Part shown: positions 1-10,800 of the stretch, in pieces | Position numbering within the stretch: the stretch's first letter is position 1 | How the letters are laid out: every line of letters starts with the position of its first letter | Source: Chlamydomonas sphaeroides | Lineage: Eukaryota > Chlorophyta > Chlorophyceae > Chlamydomonadales > Chlamydomonadaceae | DNA length: 64,000 nucleotides | Assembly (NCBI GenBank): GCA_001662425.1 | Contig: BDDC01000090.1 | Coordinates: 4,963-68,962, forward strand | Direction of reading: 5' to 3' | Program-made: the position numbers and the translations under genes | Notes under the pieces: generated by a model | Told to the model about the DNA's origin: nothing | Database searches by the model: none | The model's input: the letters and a program-made list of their open reading frames with translations, nothing else

Positions 1-1802
1 CTGGCGCTGCCCGTGGCCCTGGACGCGGTGCAGCAGGGGCAGGCGCTGTTCAAGCCGGCGCCCGCGCTGCAGCTCTTCCCGCTCTACCTGCTGGCGGCGC
101 AGGTGCGCGCGGGGGCCCCAGGGAGGGCAGGCGCGGGCGGGTTGAGAGCGCAGGCGCCCGGGGGGAGGCGTGAGGGGGCAGGCCAGGCCAGGCCAGGCCC
201 GGGTGCCGCTCGTGCAGGCGCAGAAGGTGCGGGCTATCCGGCTGGTGGCGTCGCCGCGTCAGCGCGCCTTAACCTGGCTAAGCGGAATGCACATGCGATG
301 CTGCAAGCGCTGCCCCCGCCTCGCCCGCACACGGCGATGGCTGCCTCCCGCAGCTGCCCCCCCTAGCTGCCTCCCGGCGCACCCACGGCGTACTGCCCTG
401 CCCTGCCCTCGGCTCCTCGCCCCGCTTCCCCCGCCAGGCCAACCTGGGCCTGCGGCGCGCCAAGCAGTGCGAGGACTTCCTGGCGCTGGCCTCGTGGCTT
501 GCCATGAAGGAGCCGGGGCTGACGACGTCCATCATGAAGAGCCAGCTCAGCCGGCTGTACGGCCAGCTGTACGCGTTCACGTCCAAGCACGCCGAGGCGC
601 TGGCCGCGTTTGCGGAGGACGTGTACTACTGCTCGCTGGAGTACGGGCCGGAGGACGTGCGCACCAGCCTGGGCTACTACAACCTGGGCAAGGTGGGGGG
701 ATGAGGGGAGCCAGGAGTGGAGAGGATGTGGAAGGGTGGCGGGAGGGGGATGGCGACGTCGGTGGCAGCGCCGCGCCGGCTCGGCCGAGCCCTCTGCCCT
801 CTGATTGCTTGGCCCACGAGCAGGCAAGCCCGCCCCGGGGGACCTCATCGCGTCCGTGCCTCCATGTCCTTGACACAGCCTCCCAACCCCGGTCCCGCCC
901 CGCACCGCAGGTGTTCCAGGCGGCGGGCGAGCTGGACAAGGCGGCCTCCTGCAACGACCAGGTGAGGGGAGGGTGCTGGGAGGGGGTTGGCGGAAGGCGG
1001 GGCGGTGAAGGGTCGGCCGGCTTAGGAGCGCAGGTCCAGCCCAGCGGCACGCTCCACCCCTCCACGCTCCACCCCTCCTGGCGGTGGCCACCTGCCATGC
1101 AGTGCCCCCGGCACCTCTGCACCTCCGCACGGCCCCTCCTTACCCCGCCCACTGCCCTCTCGCCACCCATCCCCCCTGTCCTTACCCCGCCCACTGCCCC
1201 CTCGCGACCGCCTCTCCCCTCTCTGCCCCCAGGTGGTGGCCATCTGGGCGGCCGCGCTCAACGCGGTGGTGCTGGGCCTGGTGGACGAGGACAGCGGGCG
1301 GCCGCTGCCCCCGGGCGGCAGCCTGCCGGTGGGGCGGCTGCAGCTGATGGAGGTGGTGGACATGCTGGCGGACATTGCACGGTGGGGGAGCGGGCGGGGG
1401 CGGCGGCGAAGGCTGCGCTTGGCCGAGCAGTCGGGCGCACTGCAGGGTGTAGGCACTTGTGCACGCAGGCCGCCGCAAGCACTCGCCCTTCCAAGCAACA
1501 CACCCCAAGTGCTAGCAGCCTCCAGCGGCTGGCAGCCCCGTGCAAGCGCTGCTCGCCCGCTGGCCGCGCCACACCCCTTGACGCCCCCCGCACCCCGCAG
1601 GAGCCGCGCCGCGGCGCTGGGCTCTGGCCACGTGACTGTGGGCGAGGCGCACCTGGTGACCGCGCTGGCGCTCATCCAGCTGGAGGAGCGGCAGCGCTCG
1701 GCGGAGGAGCTGGAGGCGGCGGCCGCCACGTTTGGGCCCGAGGACAGCGAGCGGCTGCGGCTGGTGGAGATGGCGGGGGTGATGCTCAAGGCGCTGGGGT
1801 GA
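1..1802 (+). CDS. ZMYND12/p38-like axonemal TPR protein, 3' part (5' end outside window)
   Basis: Five exons join in phase: <1-102, 438-692, 911-961, 1233-1381 and 1601-1802 (TGA 1800-1802). All four introns are GT-AG. The 253 visible codons align by eye along their length with the C-terminal helical repeat region of animal ZMYND12. The clearest match is the stretch reading EDVRTSLGYYNLGKV in exon 2, which corresponds to EDIRTSGGYFHLANI in the human protein. The N-terminal MYND zinc finger, if present, lies left of the window. ZMYND12 orthologues are axonemal; in Chlamydomonas the homologue is, as I recall, p38, which accompanies inner-arm dynein d together with the TTC29 homologue p44. That implies a ciliated organism. 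The family call is firm; the dynein d partnership is carried over from the family. Confidence 0.82.
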
Positions 1803-2509
1803 GGGGATCCGGGTATGGAGGATGTGGGGCGTGGGTTGGGAGGTTGGAGGTGTACAGAGGCGGTGCGGGGCAGCGGAGGCGTGGCTGGCCGTAGGCCGCA
1901 AGACGCGGGCGCGCGGGGCTGTGCAGGCTCGTGCTGGAAGCGAGCACGGGGGGCCCGGCGGCGGCGCAGGAGCCCAGGAGGCGCTGGACCCCTGGCGGCG
2001 CGAAGTCCTGGGGTTGCGCGACCAGGGGCGAGGTGGCGAGGCAGTGCGCTGCGTGGAGTGGAGGGCAGCAGCGGCAGCGTGCTGCGAGCGTGTGTGGGCA
2101 GCGCTGCAGCTCGGCCTTCTGTTAAAGACTCGTCGATCGGCGCCTGCCTGTGGCGCATTCTTGGTGGGAACGAGGCAGAGCCGCTCGACTGCACGGCAGC
2201 CGGAAGCGCCGCCGAGCGCCGCCATGTGCGCCAACCAGCAACCGCCGCCTGGCCTCGGCGCCTGCAGCTCCACATCATGCCTGCAGTACGCTTGGGCCCA
2301 AAAGACCGCACGCCGCCACATGGGTGTGACCCCGTGCACCCACAGCCTCATACCTAGCTTGTACCACCCCAAGGCCCGCCTACACACGGCACCGCACCCA
2401 ACAGGGAAGCCGTTGTGACCCTGTTGTACGGGGGTCGCGGGCTCTAGAACGCCGAGGGCCCCCCCCACTCATCCAATGCTCGGCCCACGCGCCACCGGCC
2501 GCTGCCGCG
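1803..2509. other. Intergenic between convergent genes
   Basis: This 0.7 kb separates the stop codons of the ZMYND12-like gene (+) and the oxygenase gene (-), so it should hold both 3' UTRs. I see no conserved reading frame, and no TGTAA, the usual green-algal polyadenylation signal, at a convincing distance from either stop. Confidence 0.6.
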
Positions 2510-5044
2510 CTACCGCACGCACACGTGCTTGCGGCGGCCCTGCCACCGGCCCGGCAGCCGCACTGGCCCCACCCGCCCACCCATCCCGCCCTGCCTTAAC
2601 CCGCCCTGCTGCCCTCGCCCCGGCCCCCCGCCGCCGCCTCGCCTCCGCAGTCCCGACTCAGGGCCCCCGCCGGCCTCCTCGCCGCCGCTCTCGCCCCCGC
2701 CGCCCGTGCTGACTGCCGCTGCCTCTCCGCGACGCCGTCCCGTCTGCCCTGCCAAGCCGCCCTCGTCATCGTGCGCCCGCCCTGCGCCACTGGAGCCGAC
2801 GCCGCCCTCCGCTTCCCGTGCCGCCGTTGCGGCCTCAGCCGGCTCGCTCGCCTCCCCGCCCTTGCGCGCTTTCTTCCCCGAATTCAAGTCCCCGACCCCG
2901 GCTCCGTCCCGCGCTCCGGCTGCGCCCTTGCGCTTGCCGCCAGCAGAGCCTGCCGCCTCCACGCCATCCAGGTCCTGGCACCCGTCCTTGCTCTGCTCGT
3001 TCCCCTTCCCCTTGCCCTTGGCCTTGGCTTTGGCCTGGCCGGCGGCCTGCGCCTGCTGCTGCCCCTCCTTGTCGTCGCCCTTGAACAGGGGGTACAGCTT
3101 GCCCGGCTCCAGGAACCAGCCAAAGATCTAGGGGAAGGGCCCCGGGGGCGGGAGGGGGCAACATGTGGCGGCAGCAGGCACGCGTGTGAGGCCTCGGCGA
3201 GGGCGGCAAGCGCAGAGGCCAACAGCCCCCGAGGTGCAGGGGAGGCGTGCAGCGGGCCGCCCGTGTGAAGCCCTCCCCCAACCCTCTCCCCTCCTAGCCC
3301 TTTACTATAGAACCCGCGTGGAAGTCAGTGAAAGGTACCTGAGACAACCGCCATTACTGGCAGCCCAGGGACTTCAACACTAGCTCTCAGCCCCGTGGCC
3401 CCTACATGCCCCATGGCGCCCCCGGGGCGGATCCCCACCCACCGAGTACCGCGGCCGCTCGGTGGCCATGGGCGTGACCGCGTGGTAGCGCGGCACCCGG
3501 AACGCCACGGCGCTGTTCCACAGGGGCACGTAGCGCCGGCCACCCTGGGGAGCGAAGGCCGGCAAGGGAAGCAGGAACAGGAGCGTACGCAGGGCTGGAC
3601 TGTGGGCCTCTGTGCCAGGGCCACGCGGGCTCACACGCCCCTGCACTGCATGCTGTCCGCCGGCGCCCATGTTGCGGCCTCGTGCGACTTTGTGTCTCCC
3701 GCAGCAGCCCCCGCCGCCGCCCTGTCACCCACCGGCCCCGCGGTGGGGTCCTCCAGGTCCACCAGCACGCCGCCGTACTCGTCCCGCCAGTTGCGCGTCA
3801 GGTACTGCGGCGGCGGGGCACGCAGCGGCAGGGAGCGGGCAGCGGCAGGGAGCGGCATGGAGGCACGCTGGCGGCGAGCTGGCGTGCTGGAGTGCGGGTC
3901 AGCCCCCATGCTGTTCGTGTGTATGTGTAAGCCCCCCGTCCCGACGCCCCCGGGCGGCCCCGCTCGTGCCCCCGCGCTGCTCACATAGATGACCGCGATG
4001 GTGCGGGAGGTGGTGATGACGCGGCCGGTGTCCAGCTGAACCTGCGGCAGGGGTTGCAGGGGGCGGCTGGCGGCAGCTGAGGTGGCGCGGGCGGAAGTGG
4101 GGGCCGCAGGAGGAGCACCGCGCAGTGGTGCAGGGAGGTGGGGGCCGGGGCAGGAGGGCGGAAGGGTAGGCCACGGTCCAGCTTCGACAGCGGGGGCGGG
4201 GTCACAGGGGGCAGCGAGGGGCAGCTGAGGTGGCGCGGGCTCAGGCGGGGTGGCGTGGGGAGGGGCGGGCGCTCGGTGACGACGGGCGGCGCGTGCGGTA
4301 GTGACTTTCTGTGGAATAAGAATGAGTGGGGATGCGCCTGCGGTGATGGCTGCGCGGCGGCGCCGCACCCTGGTGTAGGCGCGGTCGTCGTGGGGCGCGA
4401 TGTTGTCCCCCTTGACGTACTTGGCTGTGGCGGGAGCAGAGAAACGCAGGAACAAGGTTGGGGTATGGGAGAGTACAGGTCACGGATGGGCCGGGGTTGC
4501 AGCAAGCCAGGTGGCTGCGTGTGTCAGGGGCAGCAGCAGGGCTGCGGCCGTGCGGCAGGCCTCTGGGTCCCTGTTGAGACTTCCAGGTCGCTCGGCCGCC
4601 ACAGCAATGTCACCTGCTGAGAAAGCGTTCAGCTGGCCGGGGCGCAGCAGCGAGAAGAGCCGCGTGATGGCATCTAGGCCGGGCGCCTGCTTGGTGCTGG
4701 CGAAGCTGTGCCTGTGAGCGAGGAAGAGGGCCCCGGGGCAAGGAGGGTTGCTGCCCTGGCGATGGGCGACTTGGGTCGCTGCCACCTCACTCGATGTTGT
4801 TCTGGCGATAGTCTTCCTTGGCGCTGGTATCGAGCCATGCCGACGCCGGCGCCGACTGCAGCACGCGCTCGACGCCCTCCGCAATGTGCGTCGGCAGGAA
4901 GTTCTCTATGCGGCATAGTCCTCCGTGCTTATCGAGCTCTTTTTCCAGGTCGTACTGGGCCATCCAGGCCGAGGCAAGCTCGTAGTCTTGAATCCATCGC
5001 GTGTATGGCACATTCGCGGCAGCGCTGCGCTTGTCGCGCCCCAT
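2510..5044 (-). CDS. 2OG-Fe(II) oxygenase, prolyl-hydroxylase-like (OGFOD1/SM-20 type)
   Basis: Seven exons on the minus strand: 5044-4791, 4711-4614, 4424-4369, 4041-3985, 3804-3733, 3544-3443 and 3127-2510. All introns are GT-AG, giving 418 residues. The double-stranded beta-helix core is complete. The iron ligands H129 and D131 lie in IAPHDDRAY, the distal H200 in PRYHAVTP, and the 2-oxoglutarate-binding R211 in RPRYSIFGWF. The GGVLVDLED and PLWNSAVAF strands typical of prolyl-4-hydroxylase-like enzymes lie between them. The enzyme should use O2, Fe(II) and 2-oxoglutarate to hydroxylate a protein; the substrate cannot be read from sequence. The last exon adds about 190 residues of Lys/Gln then Gly/Ala/Glu-rich low complexity after the fold, ending in KHVCVR, which is unusual for the family. 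No signal peptide is visible. OPA3 lies upstream in the same orientation. Confidence 0.85.
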
Positions 5045-5617
5045 CGTAAGTTCAGCTTGTGGAATGTGCGTGTGACAACTCGATGTGACGACAAGGCGGC
5101 GCGGCGGTACTACATATCACGACACCGTACCGCAACCCCGCCCGGACACCCGAACCTAGGCGAACGTCCACCCATATACACCCGTGCCCGTAAGGCACCA
5201 AGCTCCGCAGCCTTCCGAGGACCCTGACACCTCCTCCACAGCCATTTGGCACTTATCCTCCGAGCCCACTCAAGCGCACGCGCTCACAGCCTGCTCTCGT
5301 CACGCCGCTCCTCCACGCAGTCCCCGCCCTCTCCAAGCACCTACGCACCCCTCGCCGCCTCTGCCTCAAGCTCACAGCCTGCCCGTCCCAATGCTCATTT
5401 GCGCCACGTCTACGCCACGCCACCTTCCCCCATCCCAGTCCGTAACCCATCCGTACCTCACCCCATCCCAGTCCGCACCCCATCCCACCCCAGTCCGAGC
5501 CCGCGTCCCTCTCCCAGTCGCTCCGTCCCGGCCCCATCCTACCTACGCTCCCACACACGATCATAGCAACGCCCCAAACCCCGACTTAACCCCGTGTCGC
5601 TCGCGCATGCTCACGCG
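5045..5617. other. Intergenic, oxygenase 5' side and OPA3 3' side
   Basis: This holds the promoter of the oxygenase gene and the 3' UTR of OPA3, both on the minus strand. It is C-rich on the plus strand and contains the degenerate 12-bp repeat described separately. No coding sequence is recognised. Confidence 0.6.
5431..5520. repeat. Degenerate short tandem repeat
   Basis: CATCCCAGTCCG occurs at 5431 and 5464, with degenerate versions at about 5481 and 5509. It is probably in the OPA3 3' UTR. Confidence 0.6.
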
Positions 5618-7361
5618 CTACAAGCCGCGCGGGCCCAGGAAGCCGCCCCACAGCCCCTTGGCCGCCGCCGCCGCTCTCCGCTGCTCCTCCGCCGCCATGA
5701 GGTCCTCCAGCTTGCCCACCCGCCCCAGCAGCTCGCCGATGAGCTGGTGCTGCTCCGCGTTCTCAAGGCGCAGCCGCTGCAGGGGCCGGGCGGGGAGCGG
5801 GAGGCACGAGCAGGGGGCGAGAAAGGGTTACAGGGCAACCATCGCGTGTGGTGGAAGGGCGAGGGGGCTGTCTGATGCCGGTAGACGCAAGCAAGTCGCT
5901 GCGGGCGGGCCTGCGGCGCCGGTGGGGCTGCAAGGCGAGGGTGCCCGTGGTTGATCGGCCGTGCACGTGGGTGAGGCAGGGGAGCTGAGCCGCAGGCAGC
6001 TGGCGTGCACGGCCAGCGGAGGCCGCAAGCAGGGCCGACTTGCAGGCGCAGCGACCTTGGTCCAGCAAAGCACAGGCAGCCGGCCGGCCGGCAGCAGGGC
6101 GCCTTTCGGAAGAACTTGATGGCACACGGCTACGCATCGACCCCATCTCCGCTGCGCCTGAGGCTCCTGACGCCAGCTGCCAGCCGCACCTCGCGCTCCC
6201 TGCCAGCCTGGTCAAGAATGGCCTGCCGCTCCGCCTCTTCTTTGGCCTTCTTTTCGATCTCTTTCCGCCGGTTGCGGTCGTACTCGAACGTCACGATCAG
6301 CAAACCCACCTGCAGGCGGGGCCAGGCGCAGGGGCAGAGTTCACGAACGCAGTCCGCGACGAGCCAGGGGGCTCGCACCGCGCTCGGGCTACCCCAGGCC
6401 CAGCACCGGACGCTCGCCGCTAGGGAGCACAGCGCATGCAGCACCTCATGCCGTAAGCCCGGCAGCGAACCGGCAGCGGGTGTGCTTCGGTGGCTGGGGT
6501 GCGCCAGGTGGGCGGGTGGCTGGGTGGGAGCCGAGCACCGCAGCCAGGGTGAGCACTCGGCAGCTGAGGTCCAGGCCCCCAGCAGATGGCCGGACCAAAG
6601 GGCGGGGCGAGGCCCAGCGCCTCAGGCCAGGGCGCAGATTCAGCAGCGAGGCCCCTCCCAAGTCGCCTGCGCCGGCTGCGCACCCCGAACACGAAGCCCT
6701 CGCTGGCAATCTTGGACGCCAGCTCCACACTCTTCTCCTCCGTCATGGCGCCCACAAAGGCCTTGCCGGCCTTGCCCTCCGCGCCGCGCGTGATGTACAC
6801 CTCCCAGCGGTGCACCACCTGGGGCCAGGGGAGCACGGCGCGTGTGCGTTCAAGTAATTAGTAGAACAGATACTTGTTCCCGTGTTCAGTAGAACAGAAC
6901 CCCACACGTGTGTTCGTAATCATCAACATATGCCCGTGTGTGTGTGGTTACAATTTGTTGCCATAATGGGGGATTGGTGGATGCCGTGGGCGGGCAAGCA
7001 GCGAGGCAGGCGCGATGAGAGCCACGGTGCGGCGAGAGCGTGGACGCGGCGGTGGGGGCCGCCGCGTCGGGGGCGCACACCTGCGCCGCGGAGATGACGT
7101 ATCGCCGCGCCACGGGGTGGGTCATGGCCCAGGCCTCAAAGCGCGTGCCCAGGGGTTTCGCCAGCTGTGGGGAGGTGTGTGGGGAAGGGGGACTGGGTGT
7201 TGGTGCGGGTTGGGAGGGAGCAGGCAGGCCGGGGCCAACCCGTTTATAAGGCACCCCAGCAGGTTGCTTGCAAGCACACGGTTGGCGGGGCTTCTTGGCG
7301 TGGCGCGGTATCTCGCCTGCTTCAGCAGCAGCGCCCCCATCTTGAAGACGAGGGCCGCCAT
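5618..7361 (-). CDS. OPA3: OPA3-like protein (optic atrophy 3 family)
   Basis: Five exons: 7361-7317, 7164-7081, 6818-6684, 6309-6190 and 5776-5618, encoding 180 residues; the human protein has 179. The start MAALVFKMGALLLKQ followed by LAKPLGTRFEAW matches the family's MAKLLYLGIRQ...KPLANRIK beginning. The middle carries the conserved VHRWEVYITR region, then a hydrophobic VGLLIVTFEYDRN segment. The last 70 residues form a charged, heptad-like helix ending in GFLGPRGL. OPA3 is an outer or inner mitochondrial membrane protein affecting mitochondrial shape and lipid metabolism; the N-terminus acts as a targeting signal in animals. Intron 1 has a GC donor (CAG|GCGAGA at 7316). The nearest GT donor downstream would break the frame, so the GC site is preferred. 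The gene is head to head with CDP-diacylglycerol synthase. Confidence 0.9.
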
Positions 7362-7817
7362 GGCTGCTGGGCGGGTGGGGACTCCGCGGTGTGCGAGTGG
7401 GTTTGGCTTGTGTCACGCGTAGCACGGCGTCGTCCGTGAAAGCAGTTGGCTGCGTGAGATGCAAGATTTAGACGCAGTAGGGTTGGGGTAGAGCTGCTCC
7501 TGCGAGATGGCGCGAGGTGCCCGGAAGATGGTGTTGGTTGTCAACTTTGGGGTAGGACTCAGAGCGCGTGCTACGAGTATGTAGCTTGCAGTAAATGCGC
7601 CTGGCCCAAGTGCGAGTCGCATCTGCGCAAGAAGGGCTTTACGCGTAGGCGCCGCATGGGGCTCTACGGCTGCTTACAACGCCAGTGTGGGGAGCTGTGA
7701 TCACTGGTCCCACTTGCTGCATCCCCGCTGAGCCATTGCACCTGCTGAACGCACGGTTGTGAAACCAAGAACTTGCAATTCTGGCCTGGCGCGCTCTGCC
7801 CGCGCACTGGACGTGCG
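7362..7817. promoter_or_regulatory. Shared upstream region of OPA3 (-) and CDP-diacylglycerol synthase (+)
   Basis: 456 bp separate the two start codons, so both promoters must lie here or overlap the genes. It is less GC-rich than the flanking exons. No TATA box or other element is convincing. Confidence 0.5.
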
Positions 7818-10800
7818 ATGAGGAACAGCCCTGCGCCCAATAGGGCACGACAACCGGTGAAGCATGTAGGTTCAGACCACAGCTAGCTGTCAGCAATGTG
7901 TCGGAGTACTGACTGCTGGCGTTGCATCGCAGGTCGTCGAGGACACGGCGTCGGAGCCGGAGCCGGAGCCTAAGCCGGTCGACAAGGCAAGCACGGCAGC
8001 CGGCAGGCTGCGGGCCACAGGGTCGGGGCGCCGGTGACGGGACGGGTGTCGCCAGGGGAGCACGGGGCACGATGCGGGTACGCTGTACCATATGCGCACG
8101 CCAGCCGTCGCTTCGCCTTTCGACCGGCCCCTCTTGGCCCCCTCACGGCTCCCGACTCCTGCTCCGATCCCGGCCACATCGCCCTCCCGCAGGGGGCCAG
8201 GCTGCGCTCGTTCCGCGTGCGCACAGTGTCCACCGTCGCCCTGATCGGCCTCTTCATCGGCGTCATCTGGGCCGGCCACGTGCCACTCATGTTCTTCGTC
8301 CTCTGGGTACAGGTGGGCACTGTGCTGGCTCCAGGGTGGGCGGGCGGGTGGCTGCGCGACGGCAAACCCCACGCACACGCCGGGCATTGCGCCCTACGCA
8401 CCGCCGCCCAGCTGCTGGCCAGGAGGGCCCGGCGGTCCCCTCGCCGCCACCCCAGCCTCCAGGCCCTCAGCCACGCCTCCGCGCTAGCCGCCGGGGCCAT
8501 GCGCCGGTCGGGCGACAGGGAGGCGCACGTTGGCAGCCTGCCAGGCCGCATGCAAAGACCTCGAGCGGCCTCTCGCCCTTCGCACGGCGCTGGCGAGCCT
8601 CTTGGCCCCCGCCTGTTCCCTCAGCACCTCGGGACCTCGCGCCAGGCCTGGCCTCCCTGCCTGGCTGGGCCGACCGAGTGCGCAGCCGCAAGGCGCCCCG
8701 TCTGCGGCCCCAGCCTGCCGCCCCAGCCTGCGGCACGCACCTTCGCCGGCCACCTCCCAACGCCTGCCCCCTGCACGTGCATGCAGACGCTGGTGGCGCG
8801 GGAACTGTTCCACATCGCCTACATCTCTCAGCGCTCCAAACGGCCGCTGCCGCTGCTGCGCACCCAGCAGTGGTACTTTTTCATCAGCGCCGTGTTCTGG
8901 CTCTACCTGCGGTGCGTGGCAACCCGGGGGCCATGGCGGGGATGGACCAGCGGCCAGGGTCAGAGCCGACGCCATGCCTGCGTGTTTGTGTCGGTCGCCG
9001 GGAGCCCGTGGGGCAGCGGCCCTTGGTATGGCATGAACCCGCGCTGCCTGGTGGCAGCTATGGGCTCGCGGGAAGGCGCCTTCGGCGTGAACCACGCGTT
9101 GGGGATGAGGGCTCGAGGTGGCGCACGGGACGGGGCGTCAAGGCGAGGCGCTCAACCCGGCACCGCCCGCGGCGGCCGACCATGGTTCAGCACCATCTGG
9201 CGGCAGGCGGGCCGCGGCGGAGCGAGTTACAGCGGCAGCGGGCGGGCCAGCGGCGCCGCCAGCTAGTGCAGACGGAGGGCCGCGCCCCGGCCGCCGCCTG
9301 CCGCCGTCACGCAGCTCACTGCCGCCCAGCCCAGCGGCCTGGAGGCGGGTGCTGCACGGCGTGCTGGTCGGGCTGCGGTGGGCTGGAGCTCGCCAGCCCA
9401 TGGCGGCAGGGCCGCGACACGGTGCCCCGGTGCTGGCAGCGCCCCTCCTCCATCGCCCCTATGCGCGCAGCTGGATCGCCGCCATGAGCGGCGGTAGCAC
9501 CGGCGGCAGCCGCTTGTGCGAGCGGGAGGGGTGCGGGCATCCAGGCGGGCTGTCCCCCGCACACCCGGCGGTGCGCCTGCCCCTGCCCCTGCCCCTCCTC
9601 CCGCCATGCCGCAAGTCCGCACGGCTGTCGCAGCGCCCAGCTGTCCCCGGTTGTCGGATAGCTCCTTCTGCCCGGCGCTCCCTCGCCGCGCCACCTACCT
9701 CCTGTCGAGCTCATGGATCGGGGCTTCCAAGGTGGCCAATAAGCCCTTGGTGCAGTCCCTCTCCCTGCCCCTCCCTGGCCCCCCTGCCTCCCTCCCTCCC
9801 AACCCCTGCCCCTCCCCTCCCTCACGACGCCCCCCCTGCCAGGTTCATCAAGAACAACCTCCTTGTGGAGGTGACCTCCGACAAGACCCTGGCGCGGCTC
9901 TTCTACTCGGCGCTCAAGCATCACAGCCTCATCAGCTACACCCTCTACATGGCGGGTGCGTGTCGGGGGTGGGGCTTGAGGGGCCGCTTTGGGGCTGGGG
10001 AAGGGCCGGCCAGGGAGGGCCGAGGGCAGCGGGCACCGCATGTTGCGTCCCAGTGGCGGGAGCAGGGGCAGGCCACGTGGGCAGGGGCCAGGCGCCACAC
10101 CAGCCGCGGCCGCGGAGAACTCACGGCCGCCGCCCCTTGCAGCATCCCAAGCGCACGCACATGCGCACCCCGCAACAGCTGCGGAGAGCTGACGGCCGCT
10201 GCACCCTGCCCGCCCACCCCTGCCCCTGCCCATGCTCTGCCCATGCCCATGCTGCGACCCGCTCACCGCTCCCCTCTGCCGCGCTCCCGTCCCTGCAGGC
10301 TTCGTGGGCTTTGTGCTCTCCCTCAAAAAGGGGCTCTACTCGCAACAGTTTGCGCACTACGCCTGGACGCACATGATCATCCTCATCACCACCGTGCCCA
10401 CGTGAGCAGCAGCCGCGCGCTGGGCCCGCGCCCTGGACCTGGGTGGTGCCTGTGTGGGCTTGGCCCGTGCCCTGGGCCTATGTGGTGCCTGAGGCTTGGC
10501 CAGCAGCGCGTTGCGCTCGCCGCCGCGCAGCGGGGCCCGTGGGCTGGCGCCAAGCAAGCCGCTGCGCGCTCTGCCCGCTCGCCCGTAGCGCTGCTCCTCC
10601 GCATGCCGTCGTTTGCACGGAGCCGCCCCCCCCCTGGTCATCAACACGCATCAATCACTTGACGCCTCACCGCGCCCGCGTGGGCTACAGCAGCAGCGGC
10701 CCCGCTCTGGGCCTGTGCGTTGCGCTACTTGGTCAGCTGTTGTGTGGTTCCCTCCCCCACGGCCAGCGGCTCAAGCTGTGGCGCCCTCCTATCTCCTCCG

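Noticed and set aside
1022..2468. Minus-strand open frames of 318 and 429 codons
   Set aside because: Antisense to the ZMYND12-like exons and their 3' flank, with low-complexity translation and no family resemblance.
8034..9266. 410-codon plus-strand open frame
   Set aside because: Runs across two true exons and two introns of the CDP-diacylglycerol synthase gene. The intronic parts have no conservation, and the conserved protein needs splicing at 8312/8787 and 8911/9843.
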